This document shows positions 54,631 to 63,459 of a DNA stretch of 64,000 nt, piece by piece. The notes under the pieces were generated by a model. The model saw only the letters and a program-made list of their open reading frames with translations, ran no database searches and was not told the origin of the DNA. Source of the stretch: Anaerolineae bacterium (lineage in GTDB: Bacteria; Chloroflexota; Anaerolineae; Promineifilales; Promineifilaceae); contig JAMLHW010000001.1 in the NCBI GenBank assembly GCA_023954475.1, positions 372,001 to 436,000 of the forward strand, written 5' to 3'. Made by a program: the position numbers and the translations under genes. The number at the start of each line of letters is the position of its first letter. The stretch's first letter is position 1.

Positions 54631-55056
54631 ATGACAACTGCAACAATTACAAAACAACCTGTCAGAGAAATACCGTTCCTGCTGCGCGTAATCTGGTTTT
54701 TCGTGCTCGGTTGGGAAATAGCTGCCGTCTGGATTTTAGTCGCCTGGCTGTTCAATATCACCATCATCGGTCTGCCGCTTGGTTTGTGGATGATCAATCG
54801 CGTGCCGCAGGTGCTGACCCTCAAGAGTCCGGGAGGCGATTACTACGTCAACGGCAAGACCGGTGAACGCCACTTCAAGAGTGCCGAGCAGGTCAACTTC
54901 TTGCTGCGTGCTCTCTACTTTGTATTCGTTGGCTGGTGGGCGAGTTTGCTCTGGGCAGCGGTCGGTTGGCTGTTCTGCCTGACCATCATCGGGCTGCCTT
55001 TAGGCGTGTTAATGCTCAACTGGCTACCTTTTGTGACAACCCTGCGCGTGCGGTAA
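54631..55056 (+). CDS. YccF-domain membrane protein
   Basis: 141 residues from ATG 54631, with GAGGA upstream. Two related halves, each with a membrane hairpin ending in TIIGLPLG (about 43-50 and 119-126), the YccF (inner membrane component) signature. Role unknown. A strong terminator follows. TCGGCCGA at 54603 is in the leader. Confidence 0.82.
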   Translation: MTTATITKQPVREIPFLLRVIWFFVLGWEIAAVWILVAWLFNITIIGLPLGLWMINRVPQVLTLKSPGGDYYVNGKTGERHFKSAEQVNFLLRALYFVFVGWWASLLWAAVGWLFCLTIIGLPLGVLMLNWLPFVTTLRVR

Positions 55057-55092
55057 CAGTTTCCTGACTTACTACTTACTACAATTTTAACG

Positions 55093-55126
55093 GCGCTCAT
55101 CGTCACATGATGGTGGGCGCTTTTTT
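55093..55126 (+). terminator. Rho-independent terminator of yccF-like gene
   Basis: GCGCTCATC (55093-55101) pairs with the segment 55109-55120 (ending GGGCGC) with a small bulge, followed by six T at 55121-55126. Confidence 0.8.
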
Positions 55127-55149
55127 GTTTGCCTGCTAAAGTCAAGGGC

Positions 55150-57042
55150 ATGAATCGTCGTGTTGCATTGTGGTCGATGGTGGGTGTGTTGCTGGCGGGT
55201 GCGTGGTTGCGTTGGACCGCGTTTCGGCCGATGCAAACCCTGCTGATGTACGATGAAGCATTTAACGCCCTCGATGCCATCGATCTTCTCCATAACCCAC
55301 GCTTGACACCATTTCTTCTCGCCAACGGGGGCCGCGAGAGTGGTTGGCATTATGTGTTGACACCGTTTATTGCTGCGTTTGGCATGCAGCCGTTTGCTTT
55401 GCGTTTTGCGGCGACATTGATCGGTGTGCTGACCCTGGCAGCCGTTTACCGACTGGGTACTGAATTAGTCAACCGACAAACCGGGCTGTGGTCTGCGGCA
55501 GCATTGGCCGTGCTGTACTGGCATGTCCATTTGAGCCATATTGCTTTACGCGCCATTACCATGCCGTTGCTCGGCGCTTTGGCATTTACCGCGATCCTCA
55601 ATGCCTATCGCACTAACCAACGTTCTGCCTGGTGGCTCGGCGGATTGTGGCTCGGTCTGTTGGCCTACACGTATTTTGCGGCGCGTGTCTGGCTTGTTTA
55701 CGGATTTGTGCTGTTGCTGATTTGGTTATGGCCGCGTCGGTTGCGGCGCGGTGCATTGCAGGCGCTGTTGGTCGCCGTTGTCGTCACATTGCCGCAGGCT
55801 GTGTTTATACTGAGCCGACCGGATGCGGCTTTCGGCCGAATAGGAGCCGTCGCCGTTTTTGACAGGACGGCCCTATGGCAGCAAACGGTCGCGTGGCTGA
55901 ACGCCTGGATCGGACAAGGGGATGCCACTGCCACACTCAATTTGCCCGGTCGGCCGATTCTCGATGGCGCATTATTGATTCTGGTAGTTGTCGGAATAAT
56001 CGCATTCACGTTTGTGGCACGACGCCGCTGGTATGCGCTGTGGCTCCTCGGATTGGCTGTCACCGCCGTCATGCCCTCTCTATTCAGCGATTTCGCACCC
56101 CATTTCCTGCGTGCCGTGGGGCTTGTCGTGCCGCTTGCCATCGTTGCTGGAACGGGAGCGGCGGTGCTCGTCATGGTGTTGCGACCGACGCGAATGGGAC
56201 AGTTTGCCTCAATCGTGCCGCTCCTGTTGCTCATCATCACCGGCGCAGGCACGTATCGCGACTTCAATCAGAACTGGTTGAATCTGGCAGAACTGGATAG
56301 TGCAATGGAGCGACAGGTCAATGCCGGTGTGGCTGCGGCTCTTACTGCGGCCGATGTCGATACACAACTGTTCCTTTCCCCGTTTGCCACAGACCATCCG
56401 CTAGTGCGCTTTCACGATGCAGCCCAACCGCAGCGCATTACAGGCCTCGATAGTCGTCACTGTATGGTCGCGCCTGCGACGGGGGCACTCATGGTGCAGT
56501 TGCCGCAATACGATGGTGATGTTGCTGCGAGATGGGGCGATTCGGCCGAATTGAAATGGGTAACATCATCGGCTCAGCCTGCCTATGCTATCTGGCAAAT
56601 TGCGCCGCCAGTGCCGTCCGTTGCGCCAGTCACTGCGACATTTGGCGATGTAATTGAATTGAGAGCCGTTGCAATACCCGACCAGGCACAGCCCGGTGCA
56701 CCGGTTGCATTGCGATTGCAGTTCACACCATTGCAACCGGTGCAGCATGACTATTCGTTATTTGTTCATCTACAGGGTGAGCCGTCACCGTACGAAGGCG
56801 GGGTTTTGTGGGGACAGGGTGATACGCTGCTTTGCCCGCCGTATCCGACGACGCAGTGGGCTGTTGGAGACGAAATCTTTCAGGATGTGACGCTGCCGAT
56901 TTCGGCCGAAACACCAGCGGGTACATATGAGATTGCCGTCGGTCTTTACGATGTTGCAACTGGAAACCGTTTGCCCATTACGGGAACCGTTGCCAATCCA
57001 TGGCACTACGTAACACTGGGCGAAATGGAGATTGCACCATAA
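55150..57042 (+). CDS. Family-39 type membrane glycosyltransferase with beta-sandwich tail 2
   Basis: 630 residues from ATG 55150; a start at 55129 is possible. LLMYDEAFNALDAIDLL carries the conserved Asp-Glu, about ten membrane helices follow to residue 375, then an outer domain (FGDVIELRAVAI, YSLFVHLQGE, AGTYEIAVGLYDVATGNRLPI) like that of the transferase at 49177. The start lies only 24 bp after a terminator, so it needs its own promoter, which I did not find. Confidence 0.85.
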   Translation: MNRRVALWSMVGVLLAGAWLRWTAFRPMQTLLMYDEAFNALDAIDLLHNPRLTPFLLANGGRESGWHYVLTPFIAAFGMQPFALRFAATLIGVLTLAAVYRLGTELVNRQTGLWSAAALAVLYWHVHLSHIALRAITMPLLGALAFTAILNAYRTNQRSAWWLGGLWLGLLAYTYFAARVWLVYGFVLLLIWLWPRRLRRGALQALLVAVVVTLPQAVFILSRPDAAFGRIGAVAVFDRTALWQQTVAWLNAWIGQGDATATLNLPGRPILDGALLILVVVGIIAFTFVARRRWYALWLLGLAVTAVMPSLFSDFAPHFLRAVGLVVPLAIVAGTGAAVLVMVLRPTRMGQFASIVPLLLLIITGAGTYRDFNQNWLNLAELDSAMERQVNAGVAAALTAADVDTQLFLSPFATDHPLVRFHDAAQPQRITGLDSRHCMVAPATGALMVQLPQYDGDVAARWGDSAELKWVTSSAQPAYAIWQIAPPVPSVAPVTATFGDVIELRAVAIPDQAQPGAPVALRLQFTPLQPVQHDYSLFVHLQGEPSPYEGGVLWGQGDTLLCPPYPTTQWAVGDEIFQDVTLPISAETPAGTYEIAVGLYDVATGNRLPITGTVANPWHYVTLGEMEIAP

Positions 57043-57161
57043 TGCAAATGCAGACTGCCACAAGCATCGACGAACTTTCGGAATCGCTGCGTAATCCGGG
57101 TTATGCCGGACAAGGGCGACCGCAATGACCAACCATTTCCAGCCCGGTTGCTGCAAAAAAG

Positions 57162-58241
57162 CTAAAGCAACGCTGCCCAGACATCCAGTTTAGCACGAAC
57201 ACGGCGGATAACTTCATCAGTGAACTCCGTTGTTTGCGCTGAACCACCCAAATCCGATGTGCGAATGCCGTCGTAGACCGCTTCCAATGTCGCCTCGTAG
57301 ATGGCACGACTGACGCGTTTAGCCAAATCTTCTTTCATGAAGCTCAACAAGCCGGCAGCCGCCATGATCATCGCCATTGGATTGGCGATATTGCGACCTT
57401 CCAACGTCGGCGCGGTGCCGTGTGGCGCTTCCGCCATCACGCAATCGACTTCGCCGTCATCGTTCACCGAAATGACCATCGATTCTGCGCCGGCGATGGA
57501 GCCAAACATTTGCAACACCATGTCGGAAAGCAGGTCGCCGTCGCGATTGAGGCTGGGGATAACCAATGCCTCACCGGTTGTCGCCAGCAGTAAGGCAAAG
57601 GTAGCATCGATCAATTGTGGATCGTAGCGTACGCTGGGATAGCGCAGCGCGGCCTTGTCCATTTCTTCCTTGAGCATGCCTTCGTAAACCGGACTGACGG
57701 TAAATTTGGGGCCACCGAATACTTTGGCGCCGTTTTTGAGTGCCTGTTGAAAGGCGAACAGCGCCACATCGCGGCATAGTTGGCGGTTGATGACTTCGGT
57801 GCGGTACGCGGTTTCGCTGAGGCTGCCGGGTTCGCCTTCGCGCCACTCTTCCGCGCCATATGCGTCACCGCGTGCCATGCGCACGACGCTGATCGGCGCA
57901 AACACGCCCCCAATCGGCCGAATGCCCGGTATGCGTCGGCCGGTGCGCAAAATCACCTCAGCATCGATTTCCTCACGCAAAATCGCGTTGGGGCTGCCGA
58001 CACCATTTTGATCAGGGGGCGTAATCGTGGCTGCTTTCAGACCCACATGAAATTCGCGTATAGCGCGTCCTGCCTCGTGGACGACAGCATTGTTGGTGCG
58101 GAGACGATTTTCCAGACTCAGATCATAGCGCAAATAGTTGACCTCAAATCCGGTCACGGACGGATGGATGACGCGCAGCGCCTCTTCGAGCAATTCCTGC
58201 CCGGTTTGGTCGCCTTCCAGGATGACGATAGTTCTACTCAT
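57162..58241 (-). CDS. Isocitrate/isopropylmalate dehydrogenase family protein
   Basis: NAD(P)-dependent beta-decarboxylating dehydrogenase, 359 residues. ILEGDQTGQELLEEALRV is the N-terminal GDG(I)GPE-like motif in altered form, TGRRIPGIRPI the substrate loop, NRDGDLLSDMVLQMFGS the metal-binding NxxGDxxSD, and EAPHGTAPTLEGRNIANPMAMIMAAAGLL the cofactor region. TAP in HGTAPTLEG suggests isocitrate dehydrogenase more than LeuB; no leu genes are near. The preceding gap 57043-57161 holds nothing clear. Confidence 0.87.
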   Translation of the reverse strand: MSRTIVILEGDQTGQELLEEALRVIHPSVTGFEVNYLRYDLSLENRLRTNNAVVHEAGRAIREFHVGLKAATITPPDQNGVGSPNAILREEIDAEVILRTGRRIPGIRPIGGVFAPISVVRMARGDAYGAEEWREGEPGSLSETAYRTEVINRQLCRDVALFAFQQALKNGAKVFGGPKFTVSPVYEGMLKEEMDKAALRYPSVRYDPQLIDATFALLLATTGEALVIPSLNRDGDLLSDMVLQMFGSIAGAESMVISVNDDGEVDCVMAEAPHGTAPTLEGRNIANPMAMIMAAAGLLSFMKEDLAKRVSRAIYEATLEAVYDGIRTSDLGGSAQTTEFTDEVIRRVRAKLDVWAALL

Positions 58242-58274
58242 CAGGTTTTCCTCACTGTTGTTAGCTGTCAGCCG

Positions 58275-59345
58275 TCAGCTCGTGTTGCGGCTGCGCAGAA
58301 AGTCCAGGTAGCGCGGGACGGTTTCATTGTACAGGCGATACATTATCGGCCGAACCGGGAAATCCCACGCACCGATATGCCGATGCACGACGGGTTCAAA
58401 TCCGCTTTTGAAACGCCAGACACCCCACATGCGGTCGCTTTCCTCAAACTCATCCGGCGCTCCCCAAAAATCGTATGTTGTACAGCCGTTGGCTTTGGCC
58501 CAACGAATTGCTTCCCATTGTAGCAGATGATTTGGCATGCGCTGCCGTTCTTGCTCGGTAGAAGCGCCGTACATGTAGAGCGCGAGTTTGCCGTAAGTAA
58601 CGATGATGACGGCTGAAACGGGGATGCCTTCGAATTCGGCGATCAGTGGGCAGGCCATGCCGTCGTCAAACAACGCTTGCCATAGGTCGAGGTAGTAGGC
58701 CGGAGGTCGAACGGCAAAGTCGTTGCGGCCTGCCGTTTCTGTATACATCTGCGCAATGATCGGAAAATCGGCCGAATCACCGCGACGTATGATGATGCCC
58801 TTACGTGCTGCCAGGCGAATATTGTAACGCGTTTTAGACTTGAACGCTGCGAGCAGCACATCTTCGTCCGCAGATAAATCGAGTGTGCAGGTATTGCGAA
58901 ACTGCACCTGCTGCTGACTGTAGCGCCAACCCCGTTGCATCAGGTCAGCGACGAATGCACCACCGGTCGCATCCGGCTGCGGCGTGACGCCCCATGCCTG
59001 CACCACATCGGGATCGATGGTGACGGCAAGGGCGCGGTGTGTTTGTGCCAACGCTTCCAGTTGTGTGAGAATGGCGCTGCGCAAATCGGCGTCGGCATAA
59101 TCAAAATTAGGGCCTTTGGGAATGTAGAGTAGGCTGTACGGCGTGCGCGGCAGGTTGCGCTTCAGCACCAGAGCGGCGGCGAGCATGTTGCCGTCATATT
59201 CCCAAGCGGTCGGATGCATTGTCCAGCCCCAACGTGCCTTGAATGCACCCCAAGTCCAGCTCTGTAACGGATGGGGATGCGGAAGTCGGGTTTGGATGGC
59301 GTGCCATTTTTCGGCCGAACTGACCGTTTTACGAACCAATTGCAT
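58275..59345 (-). CDS. FemAB-family aminoacyl/GNAT transferase 1
   Basis: 356 residues from ATG 59345. QSWTWGAFKARWGW, KSKTRYNIRLAARKG near residue 165 and GAPDEFEESDRMWGVWRFKSGFEP are FemABX features (lipid II interpeptide-bridge enzymes). Sequence pattern and length are shared with the gene immediately upstream, so the pair arose by duplication. They may add successive residues to the peptidoglycan bridge. Confidence 0.87.
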   Translation of the reverse strand: MQLVRKTVSSAEKWHAIQTRLPHPHPLQSWTWGAFKARWGWTMHPTAWEYDGNMLAAALVLKRNLPRTPYSLLYIPKGPNFDYADADLRSAILTQLEALAQTHRALAVTIDPDVVQAWGVTPQPDATGGAFVADLMQRGWRYSQQQVQFRNTCTLDLSADEDVLLAAFKSKTRYNIRLAARKGIIIRRGDSADFPIIAQMYTETAGRNDFAVRPPAYYLDLWQALFDDGMACPLIAEFEGIPVSAVIIVTYGKLALYMYGASTEQERQRMPNHLLQWEAIRWAKANGCTTYDFWGAPDEFEESDRMWGVWRFKSGFEPVVHRHIGAWDFPVRPIMYRLYNETVPRYLDFLRSRNTS

Positions 59346-59368
59346 GTCTTGAACCAACCTCTGAGATT

Positions 59369-60433
59369 TCAGCTTTGCCGCGCCCGACGCCATTTGTACA
59401 GTCGATAGGTACGGTTGTTATAGATGCGGTCGGCGCAGCCGATGGTACGCTTGACGTCACCGCCGTAGCCGCGTTTGGCACGGTAAACACTCCATAGCCC
59501 GTCGCTGCGCTCCTGAAATTGCGCTTCCAGCGTGTCCGGTTCTTCATCTGGTACACCCCACATGTCGTAGAATGTACAGTCGCGAGCACGCGCCCACTGC
59601 ATCGCCGCCCATTGCAAGGCATAGGTCGGCATTCGTTGACGTTCAACGTTGCTTGATGCACCGTAGAGATAGCTGGCCTGTTCCCCGTGTGCAAACACCA
59701 TGATAGCGGCCAGCGGTTGCGCATTGTATTCGGCGATTAACAGCGCGGCCGATTCGGGTGCAAATAGCTCGTAGGCGGCACTGTAGTATTCAGGCGCATG
59801 AATGCCAAATTCACCCCGTTCGCCTGTTTCCAGCATCAGGTTGTAGAAGATGGGAAGGTCTTCGAGCGTGCCTTCCCGTACCGTTACCTCTTTGCGGGCT
59901 GCCAGACGGATGTTGTAACGCGTTTTCGATTTCATTCGGGCCAGTATATCGTCTTCGCTGCCCTGCAGATCGATGACGACGGTGCGCGGTGGTTGTATGG
60001 TGTCTGTATCTGTCACCAGTTCATGTGTGGCGCTGATGGAATCCCAGCGACCGGGCGGTAGCGTATCCTGCCATACGTAAGGCTCAATTTTGACCAAACC
60101 GGCGCGATGTTCGTAAGCGGCGAAGTCGATCTGGTTGAACAGGACATCTATTTGTTCGTCGTTGTGCCAATCGACGAGTGGGCCATGGGGAATGTAGCCA
60201 ATGCGAATGAGCCGCATGGCAGCCGAACGGAACAACATTTGTGCCCCGGCGACGAATTGGCCGTCTTGTTTGAGCCAGACACGGTAAGCTGTCCACCCGA
60301 AGCGTGCTTTGAGTCGCGCCCATTGACTGGTTTGCAAAATGCTACCGTGCGGGTGAGCGGCGACAAATGCATCCCACTCGGCATCTTCGGCCGAATAGGG
60401 TTTTTCTTCTATCTGAAACAAGTTGCTGAACAT
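59369..60433 (-). CDS. FemAB-family aminoacyl/GNAT transferase 2
   Basis: 354 residues from ATG 60433, which lies ten bases after TATAAT (60444-60449, minus strand) and could be nearly leaderless; ATG 60454 is an alternative. HPHGSILQTSQWARLKARFGW, KSKTRYNIRLAARKEV and YDMWGVPDEEPDTLEAQ parallel the downstream copy. The gap to copy 1 is 23 bp. First gene of the pair. Confidence 0.86.
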   Translation of the reverse strand: MFSNLFQIEEKPYSAEDAEWDAFVAAHPHGSILQTSQWARLKARFGWTAYRVWLKQDGQFVAGAQMLFRSAAMRLIRIGYIPHGPLVDWHNDEQIDVLFNQIDFAAYEHRAGLVKIEPYVWQDTLPPGRWDSISATHELVTDTDTIQPPRTVVIDLQGSEDDILARMKSKTRYNIRLAARKEVTVREGTLEDLPIFYNLMLETGERGEFGIHAPEYYSAAYELFAPESAALLIAEYNAQPLAAIMVFAHGEQASYLYGASSNVERQRMPTYALQWAAMQWARARDCTFYDMWGVPDEEPDTLEAQFQERSDGLWSVYRAKRGYGGDVKRTIGCADRIYNNRTYRLYKWRRARQS

Positions 60434-60589
60434 ACGGTTGGGAATTATACCCATTACACCTTGTCTCGACAGTTTCGACTGTTAAAATGACCATTCACTT
60501 ACCTGTTTCGTCGATTTGATGCGGCAATCGGTTGGTTGCCCTGCCGATTTCGTCTACAATACATTTCCGCCACAACATCAGGTGTTTTT

Positions 60590-61288
60590 ATGAGTCAACT
60601 GGATTTACTCCAGCGTTTGCAGGAAGTTGATACGGAAATACGCGAAAAGAAGCAGCGTTTGATGGTTGTGCTCAAGTCACAGCGAGAAACGGAAGCGTTG
60701 CTGGCCGCACGATCGCGTGCCAAACAGGCCGAGGCAACTGTTTCGGACCTCAAGATGCAACAACAGGATTTGAATTTGCAGATCGGCACACTAACGTCGC
60801 GTGTGCAGCAGGGCGAGCGCAAGCTCTATTCAGGCAAGGTGCAAAGCCCCAAAGAATTGGAAGATTTACAGGAAAGTATCGAAGCCCTCAAACGGCAGCG
60901 CAGTGGATTGGAAGATGATGCGTTGGAAGTGATGGTGCTGCTGGAAGATGCGACTGCGGAACTGGAATCGGCCGAAACAGATTTGGTTGCTGTAGAAACC
61001 GCATGGGAACAGGATCAAGCCGGGTTCCGTGAGGAGCAAAATAAGCTGGCATTGGAATTACAGCACCTTTTGGCGCTGCGTACAGAACGGGCGGCTTTAA
61101 TTCGACCAGAGTTGGTGAGTGAATACGAAGCCATTGCCAAGCGCAGCCGAGGTGTCGGAATAGCCACTATTTCTTACGGCAAATGCCTGGCATGTCACGT
61201 GACGATACCGGTCAACAAGGTTCGCACTGCACAGCAAGGGCAAATTATCCATTGCTCAAATTGTGGCCGGATATTGGCACCTGCTTGA
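60590..61288 (+). CDS. Coiled-coil zinc-ribbon protein (C4-type, CT398-like)
   Basis: 232 residues from ATG 60590 with AGGTG upstream. Long antiparallel coiled coil (residues 1-180), then CLACHVTIP and IIHCSNCGRILAP, four cysteines of a zinc ribbon. Such proteins are proposed to bind nucleic acid or flagellar/secretion partners; the role is open. TACAAT at 60555-60560 may be its -10 box. Confidence 0.87.
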   Translation: MSQLDLLQRLQEVDTEIREKKQRLMVVLKSQRETEALLAARSRAKQAEATVSDLKMQQQDLNLQIGTLTSRVQQGERKLYSGKVQSPKELEDLQESIEALKRQRSGLEDDALEVMVLLEDATAELESAETDLVAVETAWEQDQAGFREEQNKLALELQHLLALRTERAALIRPELVSEYEAIAKRSRGVGIATISYGKCLACHVTIPVNKVRTAQQGQIIHCSNCGRILAPA

Positions 61289-61478
61289 CACGATACGCGC
61301 AAGCGATAATAATTTCTGGGAAATGCTTCTTTTGTGAATTACTGGTGGAAGCGAGTGGGTGTTGGGGATTACGCTCATTTGATGCTTCCATAGAGGTTGG
61401 GAAAAAGCTTCTTGTGTTCATGGGTTGATAAAACGCACTTGATCAGGGCTTTGGTCAAGGTGCAAATCGGGGTACTGA

Positions 61479-61925
61479 ATGGATATACAGCATAAGGATA
61501 TCGATCGCGTTGAGGCTCGGCCAATTCGTGTTGCTGAATCCAGAAAAAAGAAACGCAAACGTCGTTCCTGGTCTCAAAACGACGCAATTGGTATTGCTGC
61601 TGCAATATGCGCGTTGTTGGCCACTGTCTTTTTCATCTTGTATTTTTTCAGTGAAGTTGGTAATGTCGCAATCGTTCCCGGTGCTTTATTTCTGACAGCG
61701 TCATTGATTCTGGGTGCGTTGTATACGCGCAATCGCTACCGCAACAATATGTCTCGTTGGGAGAGTGCGGGATGTCCGCAATGTGGCAACTTGATGATCA
61801 AACGGATGCGCCGCAAACGCCGTCATCGGGTGGTTGGCGTGGTGACCAACACACCAATCCGTCGCTATATCTGTCCCGAATGTTCCTGGAGGGGCACCCG
61901 AATTGACGAATCGCGTCTACATTGA
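61479..61925 (+). CDS. Membrane protein with C-terminal zinc ribbon
   Basis: 148 residues. Basic N-terminal tail (RKKKRKRRSWS), two membrane helices (about 37-60 and 64-85), then CPQCGNLM and YICPECSW as a four-Cys ribbon with a basic stretch between. No family name known to me. GAATGGATATAC context gives a weak ribosome site. The 190-bp gap before it shows no gene. Confidence 0.65.
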   Translation: MDIQHKDIDRVEARPIRVAESRKKKRKRRSWSQNDAIGIAAAICALLATVFFILYFFSEVGNVAIVPGALFLTASLILGALYTRNRYRNNMSRWESAGCPQCGNLMIKRMRRKRRHRVVGVVTNTPIRRYICPECSWRGTRIDESRLH

Positions 61926-61964
61926 TTTCCGTCAGCAACCTATTTTTCTGAATGTTGGCTTTGC

Positions 61965-62573
61965 TTACACTTTTCGGCCGATAAGACGCGAACTCAAATG
62001 AGGTTTGTGTCGAATATCTTCCCACTGCTTGACCACACTCAACGCCATCTGACCGAGTGCCACAAATACAAATAACAGCGGTGCATCGCGCCAGAACAAA
62101 ATGCCGACCAAACAGGCAACTGCCAGGAGTGTTGCCCAGCCGTTGTTATCCAGCACCAGCATCCAAAAGATGAGCATCAGAATGACCGGAACCGAATAAG
62201 TTGCCAGTGACAGGCCAATCCAGACACCAAACATGGTTGCCAACGCTTTGCCGCCGCGAAATTTCAGGAGTGGAGAAAACGCGTGCCCGATGGGTGGTGC
62301 CATCGCTACGAGAAACATGGGCCAGCCGCGCCATCCCCACTGTTGGTAAGCCAACCCAACGGGCAATGCCCCTTTAGCAATATCCAGCAACATTGCCACG
62401 ACAAACAAGCCGCGGCTACCGGCGCGCATGACGTTGGTTGCGCCGGGATTGTTGTCACCGTAATCGCGAATATCTGTTTTCAGGCCAATACGACCGATCC
62501 ACACACTGAAAGGCAGTGCGCCGAGCAGAAATGCAAAGGCGATCCAGAGTAGTTGTTGCGTGAGTGTCGGCAT
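61965..62573 (-). CDS. plsY: Acyl-phosphate glycerol-3-phosphate acyltransferase PlsY
   Basis: First step of phospholipid synthesis, inner membrane. 202 residues from ATG 62573 with GGTGA upstream. GALPFSVWIGR, DYGDNNPGATNVMRAGS, and PIGHAFSPLLKFRGGKALATMFG are the three PlsY motifs. Follows the lycopene cyclase gene by 14 bp and so is probably co-transcribed with it. The C-terminal IGRKV is encoded by TCGGCCGA at 61974. Confidence 0.95.
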   Translation of the reverse strand: MPTLTQQLLWIAFAFLLGALPFSVWIGRIGLKTDIRDYGDNNPGATNVMRAGSRGLFVVAMLLDIAKGALPVGLAYQQWGWRGWPMFLVAMAPPIGHAFSPLLKFRGGKALATMFGVWIGLSLATYSVPVILMLIFWMLVLDNNGWATLLAVACLVGILFWRDAPLLFVFVALGQMALSVVKQWEDIRHKPHLSSRLIGRKV

Positions 62574-62587
62574 GCACTGGTCACCGT

Positions 62588-63418
62588 TCAAATTTCACTG
62601 TTTACAATGCCATCAGGTTTGTGTTTGGAAGATTTTCGGCCGAAACGCGTTTTCAGGTAAGTCAACCGAGGCTGGCTGTCTTTGGCCAATGCCAGTGTCA
62701 TGCCGAAAACAACCAGTATATTGGTCAGCATAAAGAATATCAATTCTTCTATGGGTAAAATGCCGCCGATTAACCATTCCAGCGATTGCTCAGGGTTGAT
62801 AGTCCATGTACCTGAACCGATGGCAATCGCATCGGCCGATGCCAGAAAAAGCGTTGGAATCAGAATCGCAGGCAACACAATGCGCCGATAGCGCCACAAA
62901 ATGTCAGCCCCGAACCACAACTGCAACATGATTGGGATGAGCGCCCAACTTAACTCCAGGGAAAGGTACGTGCCTGGCCCCCACCGACTGAGCAACAGCA
63001 CGACTGATCCCAACCAGACCACACCTGTTACGCCCACTACCCAACTGCGCAGTCGTGGGTTTGGATTACCGTCACCGTCATGTTGGCGTAACCAGCTCGA
63101 CCGCTGCATCAACAACAGCAGGAACAAACCGGTCATGATCGGTTGCAGAACGAAAAAAGTGTATTCCTCAATTGGTACCCATCCAATCGTGATTCCGGTT
63201 ACCAGAGCGGGGTCATACCACCAGACGCGTGTCGCGACGAGATAGTTGTCCCACGGGGTGGTGTAGATGAGTGCTAAAACGACGTGCAACGCGATAATCA
63301 CCAACGGCGAATAGGTCTGCACGGCGGACGGCAGTTTATCGCGCCGCCACACTTGCAGCGCGAGTAAGATCACAATGGGAATAATCAAAAAAATGGCGAG
63401 AAATCCAAAATAGCTCAC
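62588..63418 (-). CDS. Fused CrtYc-CrtYd type lycopene cyclase
   Basis: Cyclises lycopene ends in carotenoid synthesis. 276 residues, six to seven membrane helices in two repeats. Each repeat carries the essential PxEE motif: VPIEEYTFFVLQPI near 81 and LPIEELIFFMLTN near 228. TTPWDNYLVATRVWWYD is also family-typical. Actinobacterial versions are two genes; this is the fused form. A downstream PlsY and an upstream P450 complete a likely operon. The desaturase and phytoene synthase are not in view. Confidence 0.9.
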   Translation of the reverse strand: MSYFGFLAIFLIIPIVILLALQVWRRDKLPSAVQTYSPLVIIALHVVLALIYTTPWDNYLVATRVWWYDPALVTGITIGWVPIEEYTFFVLQPIMTGLFLLLLMQRSSWLRQHDGDGNPNPRLRSWVVGVTGVVWLGSVVLLLSRWGPGTYLSLELSWALIPIMLQLWFGADILWRYRRIVLPAILIPTLFLASADAIAIGSGTWTINPEQSLEWLIGGILPIEELIFFMLTNILVVFGMTLALAKDSQPRLTYLKTRFGRKSSKHKPDGIVNSEI

Positions 63419-63459
63419 ATTAATTTCCTCTGTTGGGCGGATTACCGACTCACCTTAGC

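Larger units (their letters stand above)
1048..62839. repeat. Dispersed 8-bp palindrome TCGGCCGA, 102 copies counted (HIP1-like)
   Basis: Start positions read by eye: 1048,1758,2100,2509,3028,3525,3991,4396,4558,5248,5413,5799,9198,9330,9789,9867,10210,11215,11346,11652,12003,12737,12879,14093,14269,15235,19561,20679,21622,22052,23570,23726,24084,24269,25280,25365,25558,26405,27284,27341,28011,28540,29438,29963,30152,30390,31270,31651,32616,33509,34174,34637,35206,36046,36101,36874,36907,37688,38399,38804,38831,39332,39640,39949,40003,40753,40834,41614,41758,43270,43622,44682,45017,45478,46821,47512,47889,49097,49982,50695,50773,51302,51780,52344,52941,53133,53938,54603,55224,55832,55950,56542,56902,57914,58346,58768,59311,60387,60968,61974,62636,62832. 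Nearly all are flanked by A or T on both sides. In genes 59 encode Ser-Ala-Glu/Asp, 18 Arg-Pro and 13 (F/I/L/V)-Gly-Arg, so all phases are used; 12 are outside genes. A few copies may have been missed. Confidence 0.95.

Noticed and set aside
57043-57161. tRNA or small RNA gene
   Set aside because: No cloverleaf, no terminator, no promoter pattern could be found.
1048-62839. Palindrome as binding site of one regulator
   Set aside because: Over one hundred copies, mostly inside genes and in every phase, are too many and too evenly spread for an operator.
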